From Candidatus Caldatribacterium sp. (GTDB lineage: Bacteria > Atribacterota > Atribacteria > Atribacterales > Caldatribacteriaceae): a DNA stretch of 64,000 nucleotides. The first letter of the stretch is position 1; the number at the start of each line of letters is the position of its first letter. The position numbers were made by a program, and so were the translations under genes. Positions 16,129-24,888 of this stretch are shown piece by piece. The stretch lies in contig JANXBI010000036.1 of assembly GCA_025060675.1 (NCBI GenBank), positions 4,986-68,985 on the forward strand, given 5' to 3'. The notes beneath the pieces are model-generated. The model saw only the letters and a list, made by a program, of their open reading frames with translations. It had not been told where the DNA came from and searched no databases.

Positions 16129-18040
16129 CAGTACCCCGGTAGAGGGTCGTGTAGGCGAAGTAGTTGGTGAGGACTTTTTTGACGTAGGTTTTCGTCTCGG
16201 CGAAGGGAATGGATTCCACGAAGGCGTCTTGGTCCGGGGGGAGGCTTTTCCGCCACGCTTCTGCTCTCCCCGGACCAGCGTTGTACCCGCAGAGGGCAAG
16301 GATGATGTCTCCCTCAAACCTCCGGAGGAGATAGGCAAGGTACGCTATCCCAATAGCCAGGTTTTCCCGTGGATTCTTGAGGAGGTTTTCGATGGCGTGA
16401 GGGTTCCCCTTTGGGTTCACCCATCCCTTTTCGATGACCCAAGAGCCTGTTGCGGGCATAACCTGGGCAAGACCTATGGCTCCGGCGGGAGACACAGCCT
16501 CCGGATCAAAGGCGCTCTCGGCATGAACCAGGGCAAGGACAAGGTAAGGGTCAAGGGGAGGGCTCTGCCGAGTGGCGAACTCTTGAATCTCCTTGAAGAA
16601 GGCAAGGGGATAATAGGCCTTTGCGGCAAACTCTGGGATTTTGCCCTGTTTGGGGAGAAGGCGAAAGGCAAGGCGAATGCTCTCCCGATACGCTCCCTCT
16701 CGGGCAAGGAGTGAGGAAGCTTCCCAAAGGAGTGCGGCATTGTGTGGGTCTTGCAAGAGGAGGGAGAAAAGCTCAATCCTTGCGTTCTTGAGGAAACCCA
16801 AGGAGGAGAGCAAACGGTACCGCTTCCAAGAAGCGGCAAGAGGTTCAGGGAGGGAAAGGGTGGGAGGATGCGCCGCTACAAAGGGTGACGAGGACGTGAG
16901 GATTTCGGAAGCTCTGACGTAGTAGTAGTCAAGGCGAGACTCCTCAAGGATGGTGGCAAGGTAGGATGTGTCCTTTGCGATTTTGAAATTCCAGAAAAGG
17001 GCCTGGTTCCGCCATTCCGGAATCTGGGCAAGGGCGTGGAGGACGTTTTGGGCCCTTGAGAAGTCCTTTGCCCTGTAGAGGGCAAAGAAGAGCTCCGAAA
17101 GGAGCGGTCCGTTGTTTGGGAAAAGGCGTGCCGCCCGCTCTAAGGTTGCGACGTACTCGTCTTGTCGTTCCTGCGTCTTGTACAGGGAGGCGAGGTTCGT
17201 CAGAGCGCTCAGAGCGTATGGGCTTTGGGGGAAACGGGAGAGGAGTCGCTCGTATTGGGTGATGGCCTCGCCATAGCGTGCCATTCGCTGGGCAAGGACG
17301 GCTCGGTAGAAGATGACTTCTGCGGTGTCCTCTCGTCCCTCAAGGAGTTTTTGGAGGGCGGTCAGGTCACCTTTGCGGAGGAAGAGCCGTGCCTTCAAGG
17401 AGAAGGCGTCTTCTAAGGTTGCGGCAAATGCTTCGGCCTTCTCAAGGAAACCCAGGGAGAGGAAGAACTCCGCAAGGGAAAGGCGTAAGGTAGGGGAGAA
17501 AGGGGAAGGGGTAAGGGAAGAGAGGAAGGGAAGGAGCTTTTGCCGAGTCTTTGTCGTCGTCTGGTTGCGGAATTCCCGGTACGTTCGGGCAAGGAGGAGA
17601 ACTGCCTCGTTCGAAAACCCCTTCTCTCCAAGGAGCGTGATGAGCGTTTCAAAGGCGGTGAGCTTTTCTTCTTCGCTTCGGGCAAAGCGCAGCGCGCGGA
17701 TTGCCCAAGAGAAGGAGTGCTCCTTTTGGGCGCAGAAGATCGCAGCATGGAAGAGAACCGGGGATTCGGGGAAGGTGCGCTCAAGAAGGGCAAAGAGGCG
17801 TTCTTTGACCTCTTGGGGAGGGTTGCGGTGTTCGAGGAAAAGGAGCGCAAGGTGGTCACCTAAGGTTTTCTGCTCTCTGAGGCTTGCCATGACTACCCTT
17901 TGGGCAAGAGGCGTCATGGGGCTTTTGATGAGGGTGGTAGCCAAAAGGAAGTGCCATGGGTCATCTTTCCCCCATGCTCCAAAGGCGAAAAGGAAACCCC
18001 ACAGCACAAGGAGGAGGACGGTAGCAATCTTTGCTTTCAT
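16103..18040 (-). CDS. slt: Slt-type lytic murein transglycosylase with TPR-like domain
   Basis: 645 residues, the size of Slt70. A signal peptide (MKAKIATVLLLVLWGFLFAF) precedes a long alpha-superhelical/TPR region (about 25-480) and a C-terminal goose-lysozyme-like SLT domain. Motifs: the catalytic Glu in HAESAF, then SPAGAIGLAQVMPAT, NLAIGIAYLAYLL, GYNAGPGRA and IPFAETKTYVKKV. It cleaves peptidoglycan to 1,6-anhydro products in the periplasm, supporting a diderm cell. No clear Shine-Dalgarno; a promoter-like element ends 9 bp before the ATG. Confidence 0.92.
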   Translation of the reverse strand: MKAKIATVLLLVLWGFLFAFGAWGKDDPWHFLLATTLIKSPMTPLAQRVVMASLREQKTLGDHLALLFLEHRNPPQEVKERLFALLERTFPESPVLFHAAIFCAQKEHSFSWAIRALRFARSEEEKLTAFETLITLLGEKGFSNEAVLLLARTYREFRNQTTTKTRQKLLPFLSSLTPSPFSPTLRLSLAEFFLSLGFLEKAEAFAATLEDAFSLKARLFLRKGDLTALQKLLEGREDTAEVIFYRAVLAQRMARYGEAITQYERLLSRFPQSPYALSALTNLASLYKTQERQDEYVATLERAARLFPNNGPLLSELFFALYRAKDFSRAQNVLHALAQIPEWRNQALFWNFKIAKDTSYLATILEESRLDYYYVRASEILTSSSPFVAAHPPTLSLPEPLAASWKRYRLLSSLGFLKNARIELFSLLLQDPHNAALLWEASSLLAREGAYRESIRLAFRLLPKQGKIPEFAAKAYYPLAFFKEIQEFATRQSPPLDPYLVLALVHAESAFDPEAVSPAGAIGLAQVMPATGSWVIEKGWVNPKGNPHAIENLLKNPRENLAIGIAYLAYLLRRFEGDIILALCGYNAGPGRAEAWRKSLPPDQDAFVESIPFAETKTYVKKVLTNYFAYTTLYRGTATPSLNTF

Positions 18041-18049
18041 TTTGGGTCC

Positions 18050-18078
18050 ATGATAGCATAATGCCGTGGATATGCAAA
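18050..18078 (-). promoter_or_regulatory. Extended -10 promoter for slt, very short leader
   Basis: On the minus strand TTTGCA (18078-18073), 17-bp spacer and TGcTATCAT with the hexamer at 18055-18050. Transcription would start about 2-3 nt before the slt ATG. The same TGcTATCAT nonamer precedes parA. The element overlaps the leader of polX on the other strand. Confidence 0.45.
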
Positions 18079-18090
18079 GGGGGAGAGGGT

Positions 18091-19830
18091 ATGCGGAACC
18101 AGGAAGTGGCCAAAATCCTCCATGACATTGCGGTGCTCCTGGATATTAAGGGGGAGAACCGTTTCCGTGTGGTGGCCTACGAAGAGGCTGCTCGGCGCAT
18201 AGAGACCTGGCCCGAGCCAATTGAAGAGGTCTGGAGGAGTGGGAGACTTGAGGATATCCCAGGGATTGGCGCAAGTATTGCTGGGAAAATCGCTGAGTAC
18301 CTGGCCACTGGGAAGATGAGCTACTTCGAGGAGCTTACCCGGGAGATTCCCCCCGAACTCATCGAGCTCACGGAGGTTCCGGGGGTTGGCCCAAAGATTG
18401 CCAAGCTCCTCTACGAACAGCTTGGGGTGCGAACCATTGAAGACCTTGAGCGAGCGGTACAAGAGAAGAAGCTCCGCAATCTCCCTCGGCTTGGGCCAAA
18501 GAGCGAGGAGAAAATTGCTAAGGGTCTTGAAATGTTCCGCCGCAAGACTGGTCGCATGCTCCTTGGACAAGCCCTCCCCCTTGTGGAGAGCATCGTGGCT
18601 CTCCTTCAGGAGAGAACAGGTCTTGCTAAGGTGAGTCCTGCTGGGAGTGTCCGGCGAATGAAGGAGACCATCGGCGATATCGATATCCTTGTGGCGGCAA
18701 AGGACCCTAAACCCGTCATGGACGTTTTCACCACCCTTCCTCAGGTTCGGGAGGTCCTTGCTCGGGGTGATACAAAATCAAGCATTGTGACCCATGAGGG
18801 AATCCAGGTGGACCTTCGGGTGGTGGAGGAGGAGTGTTTTGGGGCAGCGCTGCAGTACTTCACCGGCTCGAAGGCGCACAACATCAAACTTCGGGAGATT
18901 GCCCTCCGGAAGGGTTTCAAGGTCAACGAGTACGGCATTTTCCGCTTGGACACCAACGAGCGGGTGGGAGGAGAACGCGAGGAGGACATCTACGAGATGC
19001 TCGGCATGGAGTGGATTCCTCCAGAACTCCGAGAAGACCAGGGTGAGATTGAGTACGCTCTGGAGAAGAAGCTCCCCACCCTTGTGACCATGGAGGATAT
19101 CCGTGGGGACCTCCATGTCCACTCCCACTGGAGTGATGGCCTGGTCTCCATCGAGGAGATGGCCAGGGCGGCGAAGATGCGGGGATATGAGTACATAGCA
19201 GTCTGTGACCATACTCAGTCTCTTGCTGTGGCGTCAGGGCTCACTCCTGAAGAAATCCATGAGCGGGAGAGGGAAATCCGCCGTTGGAACGAAAAACACC
19301 CCGAGCTTCTCATCCTCAACGGTGTTGAAGCGAATATTCTAAGCGATGGGTCCATTGACTTCCCCGATGCCGAACTTGCCCTCCTTGAGGTGGTTGTGGC
19401 AGGGTTGCACTCCGGGCTCACCCAAAAAGAGGAGAAAATCCTCATGCGCCTTGAACGGGCCATGCGTAACCCTTACGTGCAGATTATCAGCCATCCCACG
19501 GGTCGCATCATTGGCCGGCGTGATGCTTCAGAGATGGATATCGACGCGCTCATTGCTCTGGCCCGGGAAACGTCCACTGTCCTTGAGATGAACGCCCAAC
19601 CGGAACGTCTGGACCTTCGGGATGTGGACGCCCGGCGGGCATCCCAAGGTGGGGTGAAGGTGGTCATTTCCACCGACGCTCACGATCCTGGCTCTTTGGA
19701 TTTCATGCGGTATGGTGTTGCGCAGGCTCGACGGGCTTGGCTCCGAAAAGAGGATGTGTTGAACACCCTGAGTCGGGAGGAGCTTTTAGAGTTCCTTGCC
19801 CGGAAGCGGAAGCATTTCCTGGGGGAGTAA
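18091..19830 (+). CDS. polX: DNA polymerase X / 3'-5' exonuclease
   Basis: 579 residues, the usual bacterial PolX length. N-terminal HhH regions (DIPGIGASIAGKIAEYL; EVPGVGPKIAKLL), a nucleotidyltransferase palm with GSVRRMKETIGDIDILV carrying the metal Asp pair, and a C-terminal PHP phosphoesterase domain from about residue 340 (DLHVHSHWSDG, AVCDHT, ISTDAH). It acts in gap-filling repair with exonuclease/AP activities from the PHP part. GGGGGAGAGGG precedes the ATG at 18091. The end overlaps nadE by 45 bp, convergent. Confidence 0.95.
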   Translation: MRNQEVAKILHDIAVLLDIKGENRFRVVAYEEAARRIETWPEPIEEVWRSGRLEDIPGIGASIAGKIAEYLATGKMSYFEELTREIPPELIELTEVPGVGPKIAKLLYEQLGVRTIEDLERAVQEKKLRNLPRLGPKSEEKIAKGLEMFRRKTGRMLLGQALPLVESIVALLQERTGLAKVSPAGSVRRMKETIGDIDILVAAKDPKPVMDVFTTLPQVREVLARGDTKSSIVTHEGIQVDLRVVEEECFGAALQYFTGSKAHNIKLREIALRKGFKVNEYGIFRLDTNERVGGEREEDIYEMLGMEWIPPELREDQGEIEYALEKKLPTLVTMEDIRGDLHVHSHWSDGLVSIEEMARAAKMRGYEYIAVCDHTQSLAVASGLTPEEIHEREREIRRWNEKHPELLILNGVEANILSDGSIDFPDAELALLEVVVAGLHSGLTQKEEKILMRLERAMRNPYVQIISHPTGRIIGRRDASEMDIDALIALARETSTVLEMNAQPERLDLRDVDARRASQGGVKVVISTDAHDPGSLDFMRYGVAQARRAWLRKEDVLNTLSREELLEFLARKRKHFLGE

Positions 19831-20538
19831 GGTGGCTGGGAGTCTCCTTTTGTGCGCGCTCTTCTTGTAGAGGGTGAGGATTTTCTGGCGGTCCTCATCC
19901 CCCACGGGATTCCCAAGGAGGAAGCCATCGAGCGTCTCGTAGGTGAGGCCCATCTCACCTTCGTCGGTCTGCCCGGGCCAGAGACCGGCAGAAGGGGGCT
20001 TTGTGATGATTCGTTCGGGAATGCCCAAGAATGCGGCGACTTCCCGAACCTCTCTTTTGGTGAGGTGGGCAAGCGGGGCGATGTCTACGCCACCATCTCC
20101 GTACTTTGTGAAGTACCCAACGGTGAGTTCGCTTCGGTTCGCCGCCCCACAGACGAGGTAGTTCAGGGTGTTGGCAAAAAAGTACAGAACACTCATACGG
20201 AGGCGAGGCTTGAGATTCGCTTGGGGGAGACTTTGGGGACGAGGCGTCTCTCCAAGCACCTCAAGGAGGGCGTCGAAGGGTTTTTCGAGAGGAACTATCC
20301 GATAGGGAATGCCAAAGGTTGTGGCGACAAGGCGTGCGTCTTCGAGGTCTTCGGGATTGCTGTAGCACGGCATCATGACTCCAAGGATGTGCTCTCCACA
20401 GGATTTCTGGGCTAAGACGGCAACGACTGAGGAGTCGATGCCTCCGCTCATGCCAAAAACCAGCCCCTGAGCACCCGCTTCCTGAACCCTTTCCCGTATC
20501 CAGAGGACGATGCGTTCGACTTCTTTTTGGGGATTCAT
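19786..20538 (-). CDS. nadE: NH3-dependent NAD+ synthetase
   Basis: 250 residues. Amidates deamido-NAD+ using ATP and ammonia. P-loop FGMSGGIDSS near residue 27, GAANRSE, YFTKYGDGG and PPSAGLWPGQTDE are all conserved in NadE. There is no glutaminase domain, so it is the short ammonia-dependent form. GAGGAGGAGC lies just before the ATG. It is divergent from leuC and overlaps the polX 3' end by 45 bp. Confidence 0.95.
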   Translation of the reverse strand: MNPQKEVERIVLWIRERVQEAGAQGLVFGMSGGIDSSVVAVLAQKSCGEHILGVMMPCYSNPEDLEDARLVATTFGIPYRIVPLEKPFDALLEVLGETPRPQSLPQANLKPRLRMSVLYFFANTLNYLVCGAANRSELTVGYFTKYGDGGVDIAPLAHLTKREVREVAAFLGIPERIITKPPSAGLWPGQTDEGEMGLTYETLDGFLLGNPVGDEDRQKILTLYKKSAHKRRLPATLLPQEMLPLPGKEL

Positions 20539-20556
20539 GGAGTGCTCCTCCTCTCG

Positions 20557-20586
20557 TTGACTTTCCTTTTTTCGGTAATGTATTAT
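20557..20586 (+). promoter_or_regulatory. Promoter for the leuCD-glyA operon
   Basis: TTGACT (20557-20562), 18-bp spacer and TATTAT (20581-20586), in the nadE/leuC divergent gap, 36 bp before the ATG at 20623. Five of six bases match in each box. Confidence 0.6.
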
Positions 20587-20622
20587 TTTGCCAACACTAC
20601 GTCAAGGAAGCGGGGAAGTTGC

Positions 20623-21879
20623 ATGGGAAAGACAATGGCTGAGAAAATCTTCGAACGCAAGGTCGGAAGACCTGTCCGTCCTGGAGACATTGTGGTTGCT
20701 CCAGTCGACTGGGCGATGGGCCAGGATGGGACTACTCCCCTTGCCATCCAGTCGTTTGAAGAGATGAACGGCAAATCGGTATTCCGTCCGGAGAGGATTG
20801 TTTTCGTCATCGACCATAATGCCCCAAGCCCCCTTGAGTCGGTATCACGCCTCCATGACCTTATGCGTTCTTTTGCGAGGCGCTTTGGCATTCGGGTTTT
20901 CGAGGTCGGAGAGGGTGTATGCCATGAGCTCATGATGAGCCGTGGCCTTGTGGTTCCGGGGGACCTGGTGGTGGGAGCCGATTCCCACACCTGTACGTAT
21001 GGAGCTATCGGGGCGTTCGCAACAGGCATTGGGAGCACCGAACTTGCCGTGGTCATGATGACCGGTAAGCTCTGGTTCAAGGTTCCCGAGTCCATCTGCA
21101 TACGTCTTCTTGGGGAGCTCCAAAGGGGGGTGTACGCTAAAGACGTCATTCTCCATGTGGCTGCCCTTCTGGGGGCTGATGGAGCGACGTACCAATCCAT
21201 TGAGTTCCATGGGCCGGTGGTGGAACGCCTTTCGGTGGAGGAACGGGCAACCATCACCAACATGGCTGTTGAGGTTGGAGCCAAAGCCGGTCTTGTGCCT
21301 CCTGACGAGAAAACGGTGGCCTGGGTACGAGCACGTACTGACCGTCCTTTCGAGGTGGTGCTTCCTGACCCTGATGCGACGTACGCCAAGGTTCTTGAGA
21401 TTGACTGCACGCACCTCGAACCCCAGGTTGCTTTCCCGCACCGAGTTGATACGGCGCGGAGCGTCAAGGAAGCGGAGGGCATCCCTATTCAGGAGGCCTT
21501 TATTGGGACGTGTACGAATGGGCGTATCCCTGATTTAGAGGTGGCGGCGCAGATTCTCCGTGGCCGAAGGGTCCATCCTGATGTGCGGCTCATTGTGGCT
21601 CCTGCTTCTCGGGAGACTCTGCTTTTTGCTCTCGAGAAGGGATGGGTGGAGGATATTGTGAAAGCTGGAGGGGTCTTCGTACCACCTGGGTGTGGACCTT
21701 GTGTGGGGACGCACCAGGGTGTTCCTGGAGACGGATGGAATGTCATCTCCACGGCAAACCGGAATTTCCGAGGGCGAATGGGGAATCGGGAGGCCTCCAT
21801 TTACCTTGCCTCTCCAGCAACGGTGGCTGCTTCAGCGCTCGAAGGGAAGATTACCGATCCGAGGAAATACCTGGGGTGA
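20623..21879 (+). CDS. leuC: 3-isopropylmalate/homoaconitate-type dehydratase, large subunit
   Basis: 418 residues, the short form shared with archaeal-type LeuC/HacA. GADSHTCTYGAIGAFATGIG is the aconitase-superfamily signature, and the 4Fe-4S ligands lie in GTCTNGR and PPGCGPCVGTHQG. It works with the small subunit encoded 5 bp downstream. Leucine (isopropylmalate) isomerase is the default reading, but citramalate or homoaconitate isomerase cannot be excluded; no leuA, leuB or cimA is nearby. GGGGAAG precedes the ATG at 20623; the ATG at 20635 is an alternative. Confidence 0.88.
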   Translation: MGKTMAEKIFERKVGRPVRPGDIVVAPVDWAMGQDGTTPLAIQSFEEMNGKSVFRPERIVFVIDHNAPSPLESVSRLHDLMRSFARRFGIRVFEVGEGVCHELMMSRGLVVPGDLVVGADSHTCTYGAIGAFATGIGSTELAVVMMTGKLWFKVPESICIRLLGELQRGVYAKDVILHVAALLGADGATYQSIEFHGPVVERLSVEERATITNMAVEVGAKAGLVPPDEKTVAWVRARTDRPFEVVLPDPDATYAKVLEIDCTHLEPQVAFPHRVDTARSVKEAEGIPIQEAFIGTCTNGRIPDLEVAAQILRGRRVHPDVRLIVAPASRETLLFALEKGWVEDIVKAGGVFVPPGCGPCVGTHQGVPGDGWNVISTANRNFRGRMGNREASIYLASPATVAASALEGKITDPRKYLG

Positions 21880-21884
21880 GAGGG

Positions 21885-22385
21885 ATGCGTTTGACCGGGC
21901 GTATTCACAAGTTTGGCGATGACATCAACACGGATTACATTATCTCGGGAAAGTACAAGTTCAAAACCCTCGACATGCAAGAGCTTGCCAAACACGTCAT
22001 GGAGGATATCGATCCAGAGTTTGCCCGTCGCGTACAGCCTGGGGATTTCATCGCTGCGGGGAAGAACTTCGGTTGCGGATCGTCGAGGGAGCAGGCTCCA
22101 CGGGCGCTTCTTGCCGCCGGTATTCGGGGGGTTCTTGCCAAGTCGTTTGCCCGAATCTTCTTCCGGAATGCTATCAACTGTGGGCTTTTTGTGGTGGAGT
22201 GTGATACTGACCACTTCGCCACAGGGGATGAGGTGACCGTTGACCTTGGGGAGGGCAAGGTCATCAACCACACGAAGGGGATTGAGCTTGCTGTTCCACC
22301 CCTCCCACAGGTGATGATTGAGATTCTCAGGGAGGGGGGACTTGTGAACTACTTCAAAAAGTACGGGTCATTCGAGCGAGTTTAG
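21885..22385 (+). CDS. leuD: 3-isopropylmalate/homoaconitate-type dehydratase, small subunit
   Basis: 166 residues, swivelling domain partner of the upstream large subunit. GDDINTDYIISGKY, GKNFGCGSSREQAP and FFRNAINCGL are the LeuD/HacB motifs; the loop after DDINTDYII sets substrate specificity in this family, but I cannot predict it. GAGAGGG precedes the ATG at 21885, 5 bp after the leuC stop. glyA follows after 10 bp. Confidence 0.9.
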   Translation: MRLTGRIHKFGDDINTDYIISGKYKFKTLDMQELAKHVMEDIDPEFARRVQPGDFIAAGKNFGCGSSREQAPRALLAAGIRGVLAKSFARIFFRNAINCGLFVVECDTDHFATGDEVTVDLGEGKVINHTKGIELAVPPLPQVMIEILREGGLVNYFKKYGSFERV

Positions 22386-22395
22386 GAGAGGTGCC

Positions 22396-23646
22396 ATGTG
22401 GGAACGCCTGAAAACTCAGGATCCTGAGGTGTACCGCTGCATCATCGGTGAGCTCACCCGGGAACGGAATACTTTAGAGCTCATCGCTTCGGAGAACTTC
22501 ACAAGCCTTGCCGTTATGGAGGCCCAAGGTTCACCCCTCACGAACAAGTACGCCGAAGGGTATCCGGGACGACGCTACTACGGAGGGTGCGAGTACGTTG
22601 ACGAGGCGGAGCGGTTGGCCATCGAACGGGCAAAGGCGGTTTTTGGTGCAGAACACGCCAATGTCCAGCCTCACTCGGGGTCTCAGGCGAATATGGCGGT
22701 GTACTTTGCGGTGCTCCGACCTGGGGACGTGGTGATGGGGATGGACCTGGCCCATGGGGGACACCTCACCCACGGGAGCCGGGTGAACTTTTCGGGGATG
22801 CTTTACAACTTTGTTCCGTACGGGGTGAGCCGGGAGACGGAGACCATCGACTACGACGCTTTGGAGAAACAGGCTCTTGAAGTCCGTCCAAAGCTCATTG
22901 TGGCGGGAGGGAGTGCCTATCCCCGGATTATCGACTTTGTGAGAATGCGAGCCATTTGCGACAAGGTTGGAGCGTACCTCATGGTGGACATGGCTCACTT
23001 TGCTGGCCTTGTGGCGGCAGGGATTCACCCGAATCCTGTACCCTATGCGCACTTTGTCACCACCACAACGCACAAGACCCTGCGGGGGCCGCGGGGAGGC
23101 ATTGTCCTCTGCAAAAAGGAATTCGCTCAGGCAATCGATAAAGCCCTCTTCCCAGGGATTCAGGGTGGGCCGCTTATGCACGTCATTGCGGCTAAGGCGG
23201 TGGCACTGCGGGAAGCCCAGACACCTGCGTTCTCCGCTTACCAGAAACAGGTTGTTCGCAATGCCCAAGCGCTTGCCGAAGCTCTGCAGGAGCGGGGGTA
23301 TCGTCTCGTCTCTGGGGGAACGGATACCCACCTCCTCCTTGTGGACCTCAGGAATTTTGGCCTCACTGGGAAGGAGGCTGAAACCATCCTTGACCAGGTG
23401 GGGATAACGGTGAACAAAAACGTCATCCCCTTCGATCCCCAAAAACCTATGGTCACAAGCGGTATTCGTCTTGGGACACCAGCCTGTACCACCCGGGGTA
23501 TGAAGGAAGAGGAAATGCGTCGCATTGCTGAGCTCATCGACATGGCTCTCCGGAACCGTGAAAACCCCTCGGTTCTTGAGAGGGTCCGCAAGGCGGTTCG
23601 AGATCTTTGTGCTGCCTTCCCCCTTTACCCGGAGGTTGGGGAATAG
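22396..23646 (+). CDS. glyA: Serine hydroxymethyltransferase
   Basis: 416 residues. PLP enzyme interconverting serine + THF and glycine + 5,10-methylene-THF, so it feeds the one-carbon system encoded downstream. Lys227 in TTTHKTLRGPRGG is the PLP lysine; GRRYYGGCEYVDEAE and QPHSGSQAN are conserved. GAGAGGTGCC precedes the ATG. It sits in the leuCD operon rather than next to fhs, but only about 1.2 kb separates it from the one-carbon cluster. Confidence 0.97.
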   Translation: MWERLKTQDPEVYRCIIGELTRERNTLELIASENFTSLAVMEAQGSPLTNKYAEGYPGRRYYGGCEYVDEAERLAIERAKAVFGAEHANVQPHSGSQANMAVYFAVLRPGDVVMGMDLAHGGHLTHGSRVNFSGMLYNFVPYGVSRETETIDYDALEKQALEVRPKLIVAGGSAYPRIIDFVRMRAICDKVGAYLMVDMAHFAGLVAAGIHPNPVPYAHFVTTTTHKTLRGPRGGIVLCKKEFAQAIDKALFPGIQGGPLMHVIAAKAVALREAQTPAFSAYQKQVVRNAQALAEALQERGYRLVSGGTDTHLLLVDLRNFGLTGKEAETILDQVGITVNKNVIPFDPQKPMVTSGIRLGTPACTTRGMKEEEMRRIAELIDMALRNRENPSVLERVRKAVRDLCAAFPLYPEVGE

Positions 23647-23698
23647 GCTTGAGGTTTTTGGGTTATCATGGGAAAACTCTTTCTTTGGAGGGACGAAA

Positions 23699-23920
23699 AT
23701 GCGCGAGAAAGTTGAACGGGCTTTGGAGAAAGTTCGAGGGTATCTCCAGTACGAGGGTGGCGACGTGGAACTTGTGGACATCGTTGATGGGGTGGTGAAG
23801 GTTCGCCTGAAAGGCATGTGCAGCGCTTGTCCTATGTCCATGATTACCCTAAAAGACGGCATTGAGCGGATTCTCAAAGAGGAAGTTCCGGAAGTAAAGG
23901 CTGTTGAGCAAGTCTTCTGA
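23699..23920 (+). CDS. NifU C-terminal-domain (Nfu-type) Fe-S scaffold protein
   Basis: 73 residues, essentially one NifU_C domain. GGDVELVDI and the cluster-binding CSACPMS (CxxC near residues 41-44) are diagnostic. Such proteins carry or deliver 4Fe-4S clusters; here many Fe-S clients are encoded just downstream. GGAGGGAC precedes the ATG at 23699, 52 bp after glyA. Confidence 0.9.
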   Translation: MREKVERALEKVRGYLQYEGGDVELVDIVDGVVKVRLKGMCSACPMSMITLKDGIERILKEEVPEVKAVEQVF

Positions 23921-23951
23921 GAGAGGTCAGCGCAGTTTCTCTCCCCGAGTG

Positions 23952-24010
23952 CCCTCAGGAGTTCTGGAAGCTGTTGTGCTTTTCCCTTGGAATCCTGAGG
24001 GTGTTTTCTC
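23952..24010 (+). terminator. Long inverted repeat, possible terminator or RNA element
   Basis: CCCTCAGGA (23952-23960) and its exact complement TCCTGAGGG (23993-24001) flank a 32-nt loop and are followed by TGTTTTCTCC. It ends the leuCD-glyA-nifU unit. The T-run is poor, so a structured RNA is also possible. The rest of the 239-bp gap (23921-24159) shows only the promoter noted next. Confidence 0.4.
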
Positions 24011-24116
24011 CTGGAAGAGCGGAGCCCTGGACATTTTTAACTGAAGTACGTAATTGAGAGGTACCCTTCCTTCACAGGATTTTCTAAAAAGAGTTATGGA
24101 TTTCCCCCAGCACCTC

Positions 24117-24125
24117 TGGTACAAT
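24117..24125 (+). promoter_or_regulatory. Extended -10 promoter for the corrinoid protein gene
   Basis: TGgTACAAT with the hexamer at 24120-24125, 35 bp before the ATG at 24160. No good -35 box is seen, as is common for extended -10 promoters. Confidence 0.45.
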
Positions 24126-24159
24126 TGGAGAGGAAACCGGCGGAGAGGGAGGGCTCAGA

Positions 24160-24801
24160 ATGGCGGAAATTCTTGAACAGATTTCCCGGGAACTCTTTGC
24201 GGGGAACGCGAAAGCAGTGGCGGAGCTTGTGGAAAAGGCTCTGCACGAAGGGTTTTCACCGCAGGAGATTCTCAACAACGGCCTTATCAAGGGCATGAAC
24301 GAGGTGGGTGTGAAGTTCAAAGCGAACGAGATTTACGTTCCAGAGGTGCTCATCGCGGCGCGGGCGATGAAGGCGGGGATGGAAATCCTTCGGCCAAAAC
24401 TCGTCGAGACAGGGGTTGAACCGGTGGCCAAGATGGTTATCGGGACGGTCAAGGGTGACCTCCATGACATTGGGAAGAATCTCGTTGCTATGATGATGGA
24501 AGGGGCGGGATTCCAGGTCATTGACCTGGGTATTGATGTTCCCGCCGAGAAGTTCATCCAGGCGGTGAGGGAACACAAGCCGCAACTTGTCGGTATGTCT
24601 GCGCTTTTGACCACCACCATGATTCAGATTCGGGAGAACATCAAGGCTTTCAAGGAAGCTGGTATTCGGGATGCGGTGAAAATCATGGTCGGCGGTGCCC
24701 CGGTGACCCAGAAATTCGCCGATGAGGTTGGGGCTGATGGGTACGCACCGGATGCGGCTTCTGCTGTGGACAAGGCAAAGGAACTCCTTGGGCTCAACTG
24801 A
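24160..24801 (+). CDS. Cobalamin-binding corrinoid protein (methyltransferase subunit C type)
   Basis: 213 residues. A helical cap domain (about 1-85, ending VLIAARAM) and a Rossmann B12-binding domain with GDLHDIGKNL (DxHxxG; His is the lower cobalt ligand), then GIDVP and GGAPVTQ. Same layout as MtbC/MtmC/MtaC-type methyl carriers. It would carry a methyl group on Co between two methyltransferases. No MtaB/MttB-type partner adjoins it, but the AcsE-like methyltransferase at 40063 is a candidate partner. GGAGAGGGAGG precedes the ATG; a terminator follows. Confidence 0.92.
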   Translation: MAEILEQISRELFAGNAKAVAELVEKALHEGFSPQEILNNGLIKGMNEVGVKFKANEIYVPEVLIAARAMKAGMEILRPKLVETGVEPVAKMVIGTVKGDLHDIGKNLVAMMMEGAGFQVIDLGIDVPAEKFIQAVREHKPQLVGMSALLTTTMIQIRENIKAFKEAGIRDAVKIMVGGAPVTQKFADEVGADGYAPDAASAVDKAKELLGLN

Positions 24802-24823
24802 AGGGGCGGATGCCCCTTTTTTC
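24801..24823 (+). terminator. Intrinsic terminator after the corrinoid protein gene
   Basis: A 7-bp stem AAGGGGC/GCCCCTT with a GGAT loop, overlapping a run of six T's (24817-24822). It isolates the corrinoid gene from fhs. Confidence 0.85.
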
Positions 24824-24830
24824 TCTTCCC

Positions 24831-24859
24831 TTACTTAAAAAAATGAATTATGCTCTAAT
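24831..24859 (+). promoter_or_regulatory. Promoter for the fhs-acsE one-carbon operon
   Basis: TTACTT (24831-24836), 17-bp spacer, TCTAAT (24854-24859), 30 bp before the fhs ATG. The -10 matches consensus at five of six positions; the -35 is weak. No other promoter is apparent until past 40 kb because the genes overlap or nearly abut. Confidence 0.5.
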
Positions 24860-24888
24860 TCACAGAGCTATTTTGGAGGGGGAGAAGA

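Noticed and set aside
22531..23877. 448-codon minus-strand open frame opposite glyA
   Set aside because: Shadow of a highly conserved SHMT frame, without protein features.
23921..24159. Possible THF or cobalamin riboswitch before the corrinoid gene
   Set aside because: Apart from one inverted repeat I could not find conserved riboswitch core motifs such as a B12-box; no basis for a call.
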